DNA of 64,000 nucleotides from Geosiphon pyriformis (Eukaryota; Glomeromycota; Glomeromycetes; Archaeosporales; Geosiphonaceae): NCBI GenBank assembly GCA_016748015.1, contig JAAOMT010000714.1, positions 101,840 to 165,839 of the forward strand, read 5' to 3'. Shown piece by piece: positions 22,201 to 34,960 of this stretch (position 1 is its first letter; each line of letters starts with the position of its first letter). The notes under the pieces were generated by a model. It saw only the letters and a program-made list of their open reading frames with translations, ran no database searches and was not told where the DNA came from. The position numbers and the translations under genes were made by a program.

Positions 22201-24911
22201 TGTGTAAAGCTTATAATTTAGTGAGCTAACATTATTTGAGGACTAGTTTGTAATATATTAAAATATGCAATCAGTTTATCAAGTTTTTTAGCAACATTCA
22301 TGAGAATCAGATCAACAAAGTAATAATAAATTTTGAACTTTTAAATAATTATAGAGTACATAATAGTTTGGATTAGAATAAGATCTTTTTTTTACTTCTT
22401 TGAAGAATTTTCTATAATTCACTTTTGTGTAAGATCAAAAGACATAAACACTTGTGTAAATACTGAATTAATACTAAGTTCATAATAAAAACTGGCAAAA
22501 TTGAAGCTGTTAAAGGAAAAACTTTTTTTTTGCTGTTAGTGTTTTTGTTGATAATACAATTTGGGTCAAAAATAATCAAGCTTCTATACAGTATATTTTA
22601 AATATTGTCAGTGAGTTCTTTAATATCAATAATATCTTAATTGATAATAATAAAACTGTGGTTATTTCTATCAATTAGAGTGTTAAAACTGTCTCATTAT
22701 TAATAAATGGTTTGCCAATTTTAATTGCTAAGAAAAATGAGTTGTATAGATTCTTGATATTTTTTTGTTTACTAAGAATCTTTTTAAGTCTAGCTTAGTT
22801 CAAACTTATACAGATGTCAGATTTTTTTCCAATGTAGTATTAAGAAAAGTAATTATGAATAAACAATTTTCTTATTTAGTTTTGGCTGTTTTGCAGTTCA
22901 TAGTTGGCTACTAAATGCAGTTTAGTTTTGTTTTATTGAATGTATATTGTAAGTAGAATGTTATAATTAAGAATAGTCTTAAAGCCAAAACTGGTTTATC
23001 ACATGATTTTTTTAATAAGACTTTGTATTATCTATTTTTATATAGTTTAAAACTCTTTAAGCAAGTGCAATCTAAAGAAAAAGTGGCTTTATTGATTTTT
23101 TTTCCAATACCTGAGGCATTTTTAGATGTTTATTTGAATATAGGTTTTTGAATTTGCAAGTTCTGAGGTGGTTTTCTTTAAATTTTTTACAGTTTCTTGT
23201 TAAGTTGCATGTTAATCAAGTAAACAATTTTTTAGTTAAGGTGGTAAAAATTTTTTTGGACAATAAGTTGTCTTTGACAAACAATTTGTTTATTGCTTTT
23301 TGTGGTTCTAATAAGTTTCTAATGTCTAGTATCTTGGAGCAACTCTTATATTATAGTTTTGTTCTTTCTTTAAAATAGTTTGGTATTGTATTTAGTAACA
23401 GACTTTTGAACAAAAAAGGATATATGATGAATTGAAAGATGTTTTGGCAATAAAAAAGATTAGATTTAAGAGTCTCTGTATCTTATTAGTTTATGCTAAT
23501 ATTTAAGTTTTTGAGTAAAAATGTTTCTTTGAAGATTGAGTTTATTAATGTTTATAGATCACTTGGATTGAATATTTTGGGATCTGAAAAGTTCTTTAAT
23601 ATATGAAAGAGTTTGCTGAAAATTTGGTCTGATTCTATTAAGACCTATACAAATAAGTTCTTAAAGTGCATTGGTTTCACTAAGGTAATAAGTAGTATAG
23701 CTGCTTATTTTCTGGCTGTGAACATAGATATTAGAATTAGAGTAAATAAGCTTTTATTTTCTACTTTGGCTGAGTTACAGGTTGTTGTTTTGGCATTAGA
23801 ATGTGTTCTGTTTTTGTGTGCTGTAATTTTGTATCTAAACAGCTAATTTGTGATTAATGCATATGTATTTGAGACTTCATTTGCTGTACTTGATTTCTGT
23901 AATTTATGTTGAATTAAAAGAAGACATGTTATTAATCTGATTAAAGATAAAGACATTTCTGTTAAATGAGTAAAAATTAAAAATTCTGAACAATATTAAG
24001 ACTAATGTAATAGCTGGTAAGATCACTTTTTCTTTTTTTTTTTACAAATTGGAATTCAGAATTGGTTTTTGGTGGCTTATAATATGGCTGTATCTAGTAA
24101 TACTTGTTATTTTGTTTGTAATCTGTACCAGTTAATTTGCCACATTTGTTAAGAGACTGGTTCTAATTACAATATGGTTTTGGATACTATAATTAAGAAG
24201 ATTGATTAAAATATTACTACATGAATCTGGTATTCTGATTTGTATATGCTCTCTGAATTTACTAGTAAAAAATTGGCCAATTTGTACATGTATTTGATGA
24301 AAGTAATACACAAATAGCTACCAGTAGTAATTAGGAAAAAATTATATAACAGAAAGTATCTTGGTGTACTGTGTTTACTGTATAATAAGGTAAAATTGTC
24401 TGATCATGTTTTTATTTATGCTGATAATATGGATATTAACAAAAACATTCTGGCTGAAGCTTTTAATAAATAATTATTATTGGCAAGTATTTTTTGCTTA
24501 CTTTTTTCTGCTGCTTTGCAGTTGCTTTTTTTGTGTTCTTTGAATGTGGATTTGTATGCTACAATTTGCAAAAGTTTTGTGCTAAAAAACTGGTATAATA
24601 AGACTGTTTTGGTTTTTGATAAAAAAAAAAGCTGCTTTAGCTTTTATTAAATAACTGAAGTTTTTTGTGAAATTGTATTACACTAAAATGTAACTTGTTA
24701 GATTTAAGCATAAGATAAATATAGAAAATACTAAATTGGTCAAAGATGATAATTTGATTTCAAGCTTGTCTTGTAGTGTAGTGTCTATATTATTAGATAG
24801 ATTGGTTTATATGCTTAATATTTTGGAATTTTTTATTACTAGTTTTAATAAACACAAAATATACTGTTTTTTTTTGATTAGATGATAACATTTATGTTAA
24901 TATAAACATGT
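19289..24911 (+). pseudogene. LINE ORF2 remnant (copy D1)
   Basis: Endonuclease pieces are readable at 19310-19980 (SGNFNKNSFKKSVSFKFCLD; DTDYKTV near 19950). After an insertion of about 950 bp the frame continues with LIGLDGFLDVYLDSIYKQTNK near 20935-20995. RT: WKRAYVSIIPKSYK near 21925-21965, and the catalytic box FVDN at 22544-22555. RNase H: TYTNKFLK near 23640 and AELQVVVLALE near 23765-23800. A zinc-finger region lies near 24370-24420. Nearly all Trp and Gln codons are stops. Confidence 0.8.
19975..20925. mobile_element. Unidentified insertion inside LINE D1 ORF2
   Basis: Copy C reads straight through here (DTDYKAVVVSVGLGGLLDV), whereas D1 stops matching after GATTATAAGACAGTA and resumes at TAGTCTCAATATTAATTGG. 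The intervening segment of about 0.95 kb has no LINE similarity and no long frame. It contains two imperfect copies of a block starting GTCAACTTTT (about 67 bp apart, near 20165 and 20233) and a repeated AATTTCGGC-AATTTT motif near 20697-20730. Ends TTACCAAAAGTTTTTAG and, reversed, TTACTAGTAAAATTTTAG could be weak inverted termini. It is probably a decayed non-autonomous element; the class is unknown. Confidence 0.5.
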
Positions 24912-25050
24912 AGTGTTATCTTGTTTGGCCTGAGTGGCTGGCCATATATAGTAAAAGCATAAGCTGCATTTAATTTAAGCCAGTTAGTTTGAATCTATGT
25001 ATTAAATAACAGTTGAATTTTACTTATAAAATTATTAATTCAAAAATAAA
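24912..25050 (+). repeat. LINE D1 3' UTR
   Basis: TTGGCCTGAGTGGCTGGCCA near 24925 is almost identical to copy C and is followed by the decayed terminal block. Surrounding AT-rich sequence hides the exact end. Confidence 0.8.
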
Positions 25051-25686
25051 TTTAATTAATAAGACCAATATAATTAACTTAGATTTTAAAAAACCAATTA
25101 AAAGTCAACTATAAAATTAGCAATGATAATAATAAAAACAACTAATAAATATAGTAAACTTTTTCTATAATTAAACTTTTTAGTTAGCATATTTATAATA
25201 ACTATAAAAAAATAAGATTATAGAAAATAATTAATATTTTGTTATATAATCTATATATTATATGTATAATATAATAACCAATTAATTATATTAAATATTT
25301 ATAAGACTATATTAAGAATTTTAAAATTAATAAATAATAAATTAAATATTTTTGTTTTTGTTTTTATATTTTTTATTAGTATATTTAATTTTTTTAAATT
25401 GAATAATAAAATGTTAATAATATTTATTAATTAATTATTCAATTTTAAAAAATAAACATACTATTATAATTAAAATTCATAGTTTTTATTAATTATTACA
25501 TATATTAATTACTAATATTATATAATTAATTATCTTATTTTTAGATAATAATTATTGATTTAATTATTAATTTAGTTGCTAATCTGGTTATTAACTATTT
25601 TCAATAACTATATAAGTGATAAATTTTTTAACTGTAAATATATCAATAATAAAAATAATGAAATAAAACTAGTATTAAAAACAAAA
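25051..25686. other. AT-rich spacer between LINEs D1 and D2
   Basis: Mostly A/T with short inverted A/T stretches. No coding signal or recognisable repeat was found. Confidence 0.6.
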
Positions 25687-25729
25687 ACTTTTTTCTCTTC
25701 TATATTCTAAATTTACAGAAAAAATACAT

Positions 25730-27319
25730 TTGTTAAAAAAAAGTTTTAATTATTTAGTATAATAAATCTAAACTATTTTTGCTAGAGTGAATTCTGATTA
25801 AACACCAAAAAGTTTGTAAATAAAAATCAAGAAAGCTTTAGAAAAACCATTAAAAAAAATCGATTTCTTAAATAATGATAATAATATTCTTTTAGATTCT
25901 TCTCTGGTGCTTTTTTTTTTCTCAAAAATTTGGTTAATGTTTTTGTTAAGAAGTTTTTTAATTTAAATATTAAGTTAGATAAGATTGCTAAAAAAACATC
26001 TTAGGAGAAATATGTGATAGTCAAAAAACTGTTTTCAGAAATTAATGGTTTTAAAGAGAAATGTTTATTTTTTCAAAATTTATTGAAATCATCAAAACAA
26101 TATTTATTTCTAAATTAAATTTAAGGCAGACTACTGATAAGACTAAAAGTGCAAAAATTCTGGTAAATACCAATCTCAAAAAATCTACTAAGTATTTAAA
26201 TTAAGCTGTAATAATAAAGAAAATTTTAATTAGAACATTAGCTAAGACTGTATATACTGTACTATCCAAGTTTAAAATAATTAAGTCGATCAAACTGCAG
26301 TTAGTAAAAATATAACAAAAGACTGTAATGAAGTTTAAGCAAATAAATTATGCTAATTTAGTTACAGCAAATTGGTTTATCTTGATCAAAAAGAATATTG
26401 TGTATATAACAAAGACTAATAAGAACAAAAATTCATGAAATACAAAAGACTATAATAAAACACTGTTTTATATATTATCAATAGAAACAAATGTTCACAA
26501 CATCTGAGATTTTATTGAATTAGTTGGTAAGAAAATATGTGTTATTAATCAATATTTAATTACATATGCCCAATTTAGATGTGTTGTTGTTTGCTTTAAT
26601 TCTGTTAAGTTACTTGATGTTATTATAGAAACTATACCAGTAATAAAAGGTGCCAATTTGTGCTGGTCTTATCTGGTTTTTGCCAAGTATACAAAGTATA
26701 AGAATATGAATTATACATTATTGGGCTGTTTTATAAGTAGAAATTTTCACTTTGGTAGTCTTCTTTATAAGATATTGTTAGACACAAATAAAAACAAATT
26801 GGCAATTATTTATACCAAACATTTGGCTCTTATTACTTATTCAGTTACTTTTGGTGGTGTTTTTTAGGCAAAAATTGTTGACAAGTCTTTTTCTCCTCTT
26901 TTTGTACATAATAATTTGTCAAATTCTGGCTTTTTTTTGGAGATGAAGCCTATCTTATTAGTGTTTGAAGAAATGAATAGTAGGTTTGTTACTCTTAAAT
27001 ACAGTCTTATCAGCTTTATAAAGCAGATTAGTAAGCTGGCTAAGAAATTAAATGTATTTGGACCAACAGTTTTTCAGTCTAGTTTTGAATATTGGCCATT
27101 AGTAATCTTTTTATTACAAAATCAAGAAGCAGATATAGTAATAAGTAAGGATTCAAATATAATTACTAGTAATAAAACTGTTATAAGAACAGTAGTTTTT
27201 GATCTGTTAGTTGTCTCAAAATTAAAAAAAACATGAACAATTTGTCAGTTATGGTTATAGGTCTAATAGCCAAAGTAGACAATATTGGTTTAAATTCTAA
27301 TGTTTGTTTTTTTCAATGA
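25730..27319 (+). pseudogene. LINE ORF1 remnant (copy D2)
   Basis: Decayed E-type ORF1. FKEKCLFFQNLLKSSKQYLF near 26050 and AKILVNTNLKKSTKYLN near 26150-26200 align with E. The knuckle near 26685-26730 reads AKYTKYKNMNYTLLGC, with Cys-to-Tyr and His-to-Tyr replacements by transitions. The C-terminal part (FLEMKPILLVFEEMNSRFV, near 26935) is open for 106 codons. It ends in the TGA of ATGA at 27316-27319. Confidence 0.78.
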
Positions 27320-30300
27320 CCAATCTTATTTGAAAAGTAGCTACATGTAATATTAGGAGTATAAATAACTTTGTTAAGCAAGCAAATATTATTTGTTGAC
27401 ACAAAAATATGAACAATTTGATTTTAATTGTTATTGAAACAAAGCTAAAAAAAAGATCTGTCTATAGATTGCCAACAATATTGATGGTGTTTATGTGTTT
27501 ACTTTTGGTTTGGACTCTAATTATTTGGGTTTTAATATCACAATTATTATAAATACTGTCTTAACAAGACATATGTGTAAAGTTTTTGAGATTTTTGGCC
27601 AGCTTTTGTCTGTTAAATTGCTTTTTAAAAATAAGCTTTCTGTTTTGATTTTGGGCTGTATGTTAGTGTAATACTAGTAGTACATTTGACTTAAACTGGG
27701 AAAATTAACTTATTAATAGCAAAAGCTATAAACAAATTTTTTTTTGTCTAGTTTTAGAAAATGTCTTAATCTAAAACTGGACAATTTATTAATAGAAAGC
27801 TTAACTGCAAAAACATTAGCATAGAAGAATTTTAGAGGTGTTAAGAAAACAATTAATTATGTATTATTTCTTCAAGTTTAATTAATACAATAATAGATTA
27901 TAATGTTCTGGATATTGGAGAGTACTTTGACACTAATTATCAAGCTGTTTCTGTCTTTGTAAGTTTGGGTGGTCTGTTGAATGTGCATCTGAACTCTTTG
28001 TACAAACAAGTAAATAAAGATTATTAAAAGTTTAATTTTAAGAGTTTTAATGAAATGAAATAGAATAGATTTAAGAATGCCACAATAGTTAATATTACAA
28101 TGTTTTTTAATAAGTTTATGACATTTAAAAAGTTCTTGGATCTGAATATAATATGGAATATTATTTGTAAAATAATATGTTTGTTGGCCAATAAGATGTT
28201 TAAGAAAAAGTGGTTTAAAAACTTTAATAGAATTTTTACCAAGATATCTTCTAAGTTTCACAAATTAGAAATGTTGGTATTAAAAATTGTCAAATTTTTA
28301 TGTAAAAAAACTTGTGTTAAATTTATTTTTCTAATAAGCCACTAAATATCTTTGAATAATAATAAGGCTTCAAATATTCAAATATTATTAAATTTTGGTG
28401 CTGATTATAGATCTATAAAATCTGTTTTTTCTGGTGCAAAAAAAGCATATTGTGCTTTGAAATTTGCCAAATTAATAAGAGTAGAGAAAGCAGATATTAG
28501 AACTGCTATTAACAGAAGAATAGAAAGTTTTGCTATTAACAAAAGTCACATAATTAGAAATATATTAAAACACCCTTTTTAAAAAATGGTGTTGGACTAT
28601 TTAGTAGTTAAGGGTAAGTTGGTTATAAATTCTAGAAAGATAAAATATAAGATTGATGTAATTATAAAAGATTGGATAAGAAAGAAAGCAGTATTAAACA
28701 GTGTTTTCAATTTGTGATATTGTTAATATATGCTATTAATTTATGTTAATAATACCACTTTTTTCAAAGTCATAAGTACTATTGAATATAATAATATGAT
28801 GCATATAATCAAAGACCTATCTGACAAAAAGGCTGCAGATTTGTCTAATATTACAAATGAGCTTTAGAAATACTGTAATAATTTAATATTGTTAATGTTG
28901 CTGAATATCCTGAATGTTTGTTTAATATGTAAGTTAATATTTCAACCTTAGAAAAAAGCTTGGATGTCAATAATTCCTAAACTATATAAGTAGAAAAGTA
29001 TTTTGACTAACACTAAACTAATTGTCTTAATTGAGACTGCTTGAAAAATTCTTTTCAAAATACTTTCTAATAAGATCTTTATAGTCTGTAGCAAATTTAA
29101 TGTTCTTTATAGTAACAATTTTTCTGTGTTAAAAAGTATTACTACTTAATTTTCTATCTTCCTAATGGACTTAGTAATTGAAAATGCTCTTGAAAAAGGT
29201 TGTAAACTCTGGCTGGTCTTGCAGAACATACAAAAGACATATAATTCTGTAGATTGGCATCATTTAGAAAATAGTTTGATTTATATCAAGATGTGTAGAC
29301 AATTTATCAGATTATTTTAAAGTATTCACAATGATAAAGTCAATTGAGTTATGACAGATTATAAGCTACTGATAGATATTAAGTACATAATAGTCTAGAT
29401 CAAAGTAAAATTTTTTTCTTCTTTGCTTTGAAGAATTTTCTATAACTCTTTTTTGTGTAAAGTTAAAAGACATAAGAGCTTATGTAATTACCATATTAAC
29501 ACTAGATTTGTTGTCAAAACTGACAGACTAAAAAATTAAAATAAACTGATTTTTTATTTAGTAACAAGTGTTTTTATCAATAACACAATTTGGGTAAGAA
29601 GTAGTTAGACTGTTATTCAACATATTTTGAATGTTGCAAGTAGTTTTTTTAAGATAAATAATATTTTAATAAACAATAAAAAAACAGTAGTCATTTTTAT
29701 TAATCAAAAAATAAAGATGTCTTATTATTAATATATAATCTGTCAATATCCATCATTTAGAAAGAGAAGTCTTACAGATATTTTAATATCTTTTTGTTTT
29801 CTAAAAGTTTATTAAGGTCTAGTTTGATAAAGGCTTATTTTAACATCAAGTTTTTTGCTAAGTTAGTTCTGAAGAAAGCTATTTTAGACAAATAATTTCT
29901 TTATTTTGTCTTGGCTATGCTGCAGTCTATAGTTAATTATAGGACTCAGTTTAATTTTGTCTTTAAAAGTGTGTATAATAAGTGGAATATGCTAATTAAA
30001 AAGAATTTGAGAATAAAAACTGGTTTGTCAAAGGATTTTCTTAACAAAACTTTTTACTATCTATTATTGTATGGCTTGAAATTGTTTAAGCAAGTGCAAG
30101 TTAAGAGTAAAGTAACTTCTGTATTGAGTTTTTTAAATGCTAGTAGAGTTTTTAATCATTTGTTTAATCATAGATCTTTGGATTTGCAAATTCTGAATTG
30201 GTCTTCTATTCATCTTTTATATCATTCTGCAAAGCTAAAAATCAGTCTAGTTAATAACTTTCTGGCTGGTATAGTAAAAATATTTTTGAATTATAACTTA

Positions 30301-31952
30301 TCTCTTAACAACAATTTTCTCTCTGTATTTCGTTTTTTAAATAGTGCTCAGATGTTTTTTGTTTTAGAAAATTCAGTGTTTTATAACATTTTTTGCTTAT
30401 TTAAGAGATTTGGTATTGTTTTTATTGAACAATTATATAATAAAAAAGAGTTAGTTTTTGATTAAAAGCTTTTATTGTTAGAAGAGGCTTGATCTTAGAA
30501 GTCTGATCTTTGTTTGGTTTGAAATAACACATAATTTTTTGGTCAGTTTTGCATTTTATTTTGATACTTAGTTGTTCAATAACAGCTTCTGGCTTTTGAA
30601 CATTTTTAATATTGATGGCTTTTTTAAGAACAAGTTCTGTTTTTTTAATGCTGATTTAGATGTTATTAATGTTTATACAGATGAATTTTTAGGGAATTTG
30701 AGTATGTATAAAATGAGATATGGTGTGGTTGCATTTTTTTCTGATCTAAATATTAGTGTTTATATTGAAATTGGTGGTTTAATATCTTCTATAATGGTGA
30801 AATTGCAGATAATTGCTCTGGCTTTGAAGTGTATTCCAGGTTACTATACTGTTTTGGTATATTTAAATAATCAAGCTGCTTTAGATACTTGTGCTATAGA
30901 ATTGGACATAAATTTACCAGACTTTTGCAATAGTTGCTGGCTAAAAAAACATTGTGTTATAAATTCTATTAAAAATAAGGAGCTTAGTATCTCTTAGAAT
31001 AAAGTTAGAAAACACTTAAGTGTATTGGGCAATAAGTGTGTTAATAAACTGGCCAATTTAGCTTTGTATTCAAATTTGATGTTTTCTATTAGTATTAATG
31101 AGAGATATATTAGGGCTAGTAGGATAGTAGTATTTAAAAATGTTTGTTATTTTACCCATAAAATTTTTAGAACTGTTCATTGTGTATATTAGAAAGTTGG
31201 ATCTGGCTCTAATATTATTAATATAAACATAGCAAAAAATGTAAATTGAAATTGGATTTTTTCAGTTTGGCATTTCAATTCGCATATAGTGGTTAGTTTC
31301 ACAAGTAAATCTATTGCTAATTTATGCTTATACTTTATAAAAGCTTTGTATTGTCACTTGTTAATTGCTGTTTGAAAACATTTATATAATAGAAGATATT
31401 CTAATATGTTATGCTTTTATTGTAAAGAGATAAAGACTTTCAATTATTTTTTTGTATATTTAATAGACTTGCTGTTTATATAAACTTGCTTAAATTGTGC
31501 TTGGTTTAATAAGGTGCTGCATTAAGTTTAAGTTTATTATTGTCTTATGTTTTGCAGATGCTTTTTTTGTGTGATTCTGATAATACTATATATACTGTTT
31601 TGTATAAAAATTTTGTGTTTAAAAAATAATGTTTAAAAACTGCATCTATTTTTAATAATGTCAAAGTTGTCAATAGAAAAATTGTTGATTTAGTATGAGA
31701 CTTAAAGACAGCCTACTATGTTAAAATATGATAATAAAAATTAAGTATAAAACAATAATGGAGAAAAGATGTCTAATTGCATATAATAATTCAGTATCTT
31801 CTAAGATCTGTGGTCTTTTATCTCTGCTATTTAATGATGTTATTAAGTTGTTTGAAATTACAAAGATACATGATATTAGTTTTGGTTTTATAAGCTTTGC
31901 AGTTTTTTTTCTGATACTAATAGTGTAGTGCCTATTAAAATAGATTTGTAGT
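27316..31952 (+). pseudogene. LINE ORF2 remnant (copy D2)
   Basis: Starts at the ATG of ATGA (27316): MTNLI, then a Trp-to-stop, KVATCNIRS. The endonuclease block has DTNYQAV near 27930 (Tyr for His). The RT catalytic box is FINN near 29573. Downstream RT/connection sequence (LQSIVNYRTQFNFVFKSVYN, from 29920) is open for 184 codons and RNase H (INVYTDEFLGNL near 30668; DLNISVYIEIGGLI) for 141 codons. The zinc-finger region lies near 31405-31450. There are many stops elsewhere. Confidence 0.82.
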
Positions 31953-32083
31953 GTTACTTTAATTGGTCCAAATAGCTAGTCATATATAGAAAATACATAA
32001 TTTGCACTTAGTTTAGATTATTTAGTTTAATGTATTGTACTAGATAGTATTTGGGCCTCACTTATTAAATAAATAAATAAAAA
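31953..32083 (+). repeat. LINE D2 3' UTR and tail
   Basis: GTTACTTTAATTGGTCCAAA, then TAGCTAGTCATATATAGAAA, then GGGCCTCACTTATTAAATAA. This matches the conserved 3' end after transition decay. Confidence 0.8.
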
Positions 32084-33500
32084 CTTACTATTAATTACTT
32101 TTTTTTATATTGCATATTTTTTTATTATTATTATTAAGTATCTAAATATCTTAAAATAAAAGATTACTTGTTGGCATTTATATATTTTATCTTTTTTTTT
32201 CTTGATTTGTATAATTAGAATTAGTCTAAAAAGTAATTACTTGCTTTTGTGATTTATTGAATAAAAAAATGATTAAAAAGCACAATAATATTTGTTATTA
32301 ATTTTAAAAATTACTAATGTTAAAGATGATTATTTGGAGTTTCAAAACAAATAACAAATTCATAACTTGGTGCTTAATTGCTATAATGATGTTGATTTCT
32401 AAAAGTTGTTTGTATCTGAAGAATTAGATTGAATTCTTTGTATAATGAACAAAGATTCACTATAGTTGGTGTTGGTTAATTTCTTAAGTCGTTTTTTCCA
32501 ATTTTTGTTTTCAGCATAGTGGCCAGATTAATCTAACAGTCATGCCCTTCTGGTAAGCTATCCATTAATATATATATAATTCTATCCTTATTTCTGGGTT
32601 TTTTACCAGGCTATCTATGATGTCAATAACTCAGCATTTTAATTCTTTTAATCAATTAGTACACAATAACAAAAGAAAAAAAAATAAAAGAGATAAAGAA
32701 AAGATAAAAAAAATAAGCCAAGGCGATTGCAAGTTAGTATCTCATCAATAGCTGTGATTAAGAGCTATTGTTTCAATGTGATTAAGTATTAATTACTATC
32801 AACATGAAGTGTTGATAGTAAAAAGTGGATTGAAATAATGAATAATTATTTATTGATATTTGTGGTATGAAAGATTGTTTAGATTAAATCTAAACTAAGA
32901 GATTTGTCTTTTTTACTTTTAACATTACTACTATATATACATAATTGAGATTTCTCAATTCTTCAATTCTTTATACCAGGAATCCTGCAATTTCTTTGAG
33001 AAGAATCCTAGAATTCTGGAATTCTGCAATTCCTCATATAAGAATCCTGAAATTCCTGGAATTTTACATTTACTACATCTACCTCTGATTGGCTAATTTT
33101 ATATACTAATATTCTCCCTATATTATATGAGTAATACTAAGTTAAAACATAAAATAATAGCAACAATATTATTTTGTTGACAATTACAAATTATTTTTTT
33201 ATCTTCAGATTTTCAGAAAAGATTTACAATTATAATTTTTATAAAACAGATTATATACATTAAATATTTATTCATTTAATTTGTTTCTTTATTGTAATTT
33301 TCTTTTTAATTATTTTTATTATCTTATAATCTTGTTTTTTTTTGCTATTTATTAGCTTGTTATTCCAATTTATAATAATATTAATAAAAAGTATAAAAAT
33401 AAAAATAAAAATAAAAATATTTAACTAATTATTTATTAATTTCAAAACTTTTTGATATATTATATTTAAAAAAAATACAAATTTTAATTTATTTAATATA
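32084..33500. other. Degenerate spacer with possible spliced-gene relic and GAATCCTG repeats
   Basis: No long frame. On the + strand near 32511-32552 a short segment reads SGQINLTVMPFW between an AG and a GTAAGC. A TTTTTTACCAG acceptor near 32600 is followed by LSMMSITQHF, so this may be a two-exon relic of an unknown repeat gene. At about 32980-33060 an irregular repeat of GAATCCTGNAATTCCTGG is found. The rest is A/T. Confidence 0.3.
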
Positions 33501-33529
33501 TTTTTATTTTTAATATTCGAAAAAACTAT

Positions 33530-34960
33530 TTATTTGCAGCTGTTTTTTTTTCTTGAATTTTAAGAACAGTATTATGAATTAATACTCTTAAAGTTTTAAA
33601 AAAATTTAAACCAAATTTTTTATTATGTTGTTCTTTACAATAATATAATGTATTTTTAAGTATAATTTTATATTAACACATAAATAGCAAAGACAAAAAT
33701 TCATTTTCACTTTTAAATCTTTATTTATATTAAAATTTTTATTATACTTGTTATTAATAAGATCTATAATTTCATTTTTTAAAATATAAGTAAATAATAA
33801 TTTGAACTTGTTAATATTAATAAAGTCTATTGTTAATAGCTTATTAATATTAATATGCTTAATAAGAATTTGTATTTTTTATAAAAGTTTTTGTTTAATA
33901 TTTAATAAATGAATTAGTATTTGGCTATTATCTAAAATTTCTGTATAATATTAATAGTTTTAAATTATAGTTATTGTGTCTTAAAAAATATAATAATTTT
34001 TGTATCTAATAATTGCAAATAAAATGTTGATTGAATGATAAATATCTAATTATAATATTAAATAATATAAAAAAATTTTTATCATAAAAATTAACATTAT
34101 TAAGCAATAGCAAAATTCTTTTTTTCTTTTAATGTATTTTTTTTTTAATAAATTAGTTATTTACTAAAAATATTTGTTTGTATTTATGCTTTTGTATTAT
34201 AATAATAAGTAATTAAAAGTGTATTTATATTAATATTGTAAAAACATTGTGATTTTGTAACTTTGTTAATAATTAAGAACTACAACTTAATATTAATTAT
34301 TGTATTATAAGCAAAAAATATAATAATCTAATTTTTATTATGTTTGGTACTAAAAGTAAGTTTTATTGCCAAAGTTGTATTTGGTAGTATTCTAAAAAAT
34401 AATGTTGTTTTATTAATATTATAAATATTATTTAGATTATATTTGTTAATAATTTTGCATAATTATTTTTATTCTTCTGATAAAATTTTTAAGAAAACAT
34501 TGTTTGCTTTATTATATATCTTAATATTATGCAAATTATGCCATTTTTTGAACTTTTTTAATCAACTATTTAATTCTTTAAAGTTATTTTTTTTTGAAAA
34601 CTTTTGGGCAAACTTAAGTGTTTTTGTTTATAAAGTTTTTTTAATAAAAATACAGTTAATAAATAATGTTTCAAATATTTATTTTTTTTAAAAACATCTT
34701 TTTTCTGTTTTTTGTTAATTAACAAGAGTTGTTAAATATATTCTTTTTAATTTATTAGTTTGATTTTACAAATATCTTTGTTATAGTAAAGTGGTTAATC
34801 TTTAGATTAAATATTTTAATTGGTTTATTTGCTAAATAGTAAGAATGTTTTAATTTATACTAATCAAGTTTTTTTAGTTTATTTTTTTTGGTATATTTAT
34901 AAAAACAAAACAATAGTTTTTGGTTTATATATTTTTTATTATATTTTACTTTCATAATAT
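33530..34960 (-). pseudogene. Decayed Tigger/pogo-type DDE transposase
   Basis: On the - strand the conceptual reading shows KKFKKWHNLHNIKIYNKANN (about 34550-34490), then YNINKTTLFFRILPN (34420-34375). It continues with TKSQCFYNINIYTF (about 34270), ILLLLNNVNFYDKN (about 34125-34080) and QLLDTKIIIFFK (about 33995). These match the usual order of a CENP-B/Tigger protein: FKKRHN, DETGLFFRMLPN, CF-N, LLLLDNASSH and LQPLD-GII-SFK. The first two catalytic Asp are replaced by Asn (GAT to AAT) and the third is retained after a frameshift. A Lys-rich N-terminal DNA-binding part is barely readable up to about 34960, and the C-terminal tail ends near 33530. It would have excised and inserted a TA-target DNA transposon. 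It is inactive now. Confidence 0.65.

Larger units (their letters stand above)
17290..25050 (+). mobile_element. LINE copy D1, C-type, strongly AT-decayed, with an internal insertion
   Basis: Starts with a decayed version of the copy C leader (pyrimidine tract near 17350-17365) and follows C block by block: ORF1, ORF2, 3' UTR ending near 25040. LINE similarity is interrupted at about 19975-20925. The boundaries are estimates because both ends lie in AT-rich sequence. Confidence 0.82.
25687..32083 (+). mobile_element. LINE copy D2, E-type, strongly AT-decayed
   Basis: Its leader (CTTTTTTCTCTTC...) parallels the copy E leader at 39665-39700, and the ORF1 wording follows E rather than C. ORF1, ATGA junction, ORF2, 3' UTR and an A-rich tail (about 32068-32083) are all present. 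An imperfect direct repeat (AAAACTAGTATT before, AAAACTTACTATT after) may be the decayed target duplication. Confidence 0.82.

Noticed and set aside
34443-34691. 82-codon + strand frame
   Set aside because: It is the antisense shadow of the Tigger/pogo relic, whose - strand motifs are much more specific.
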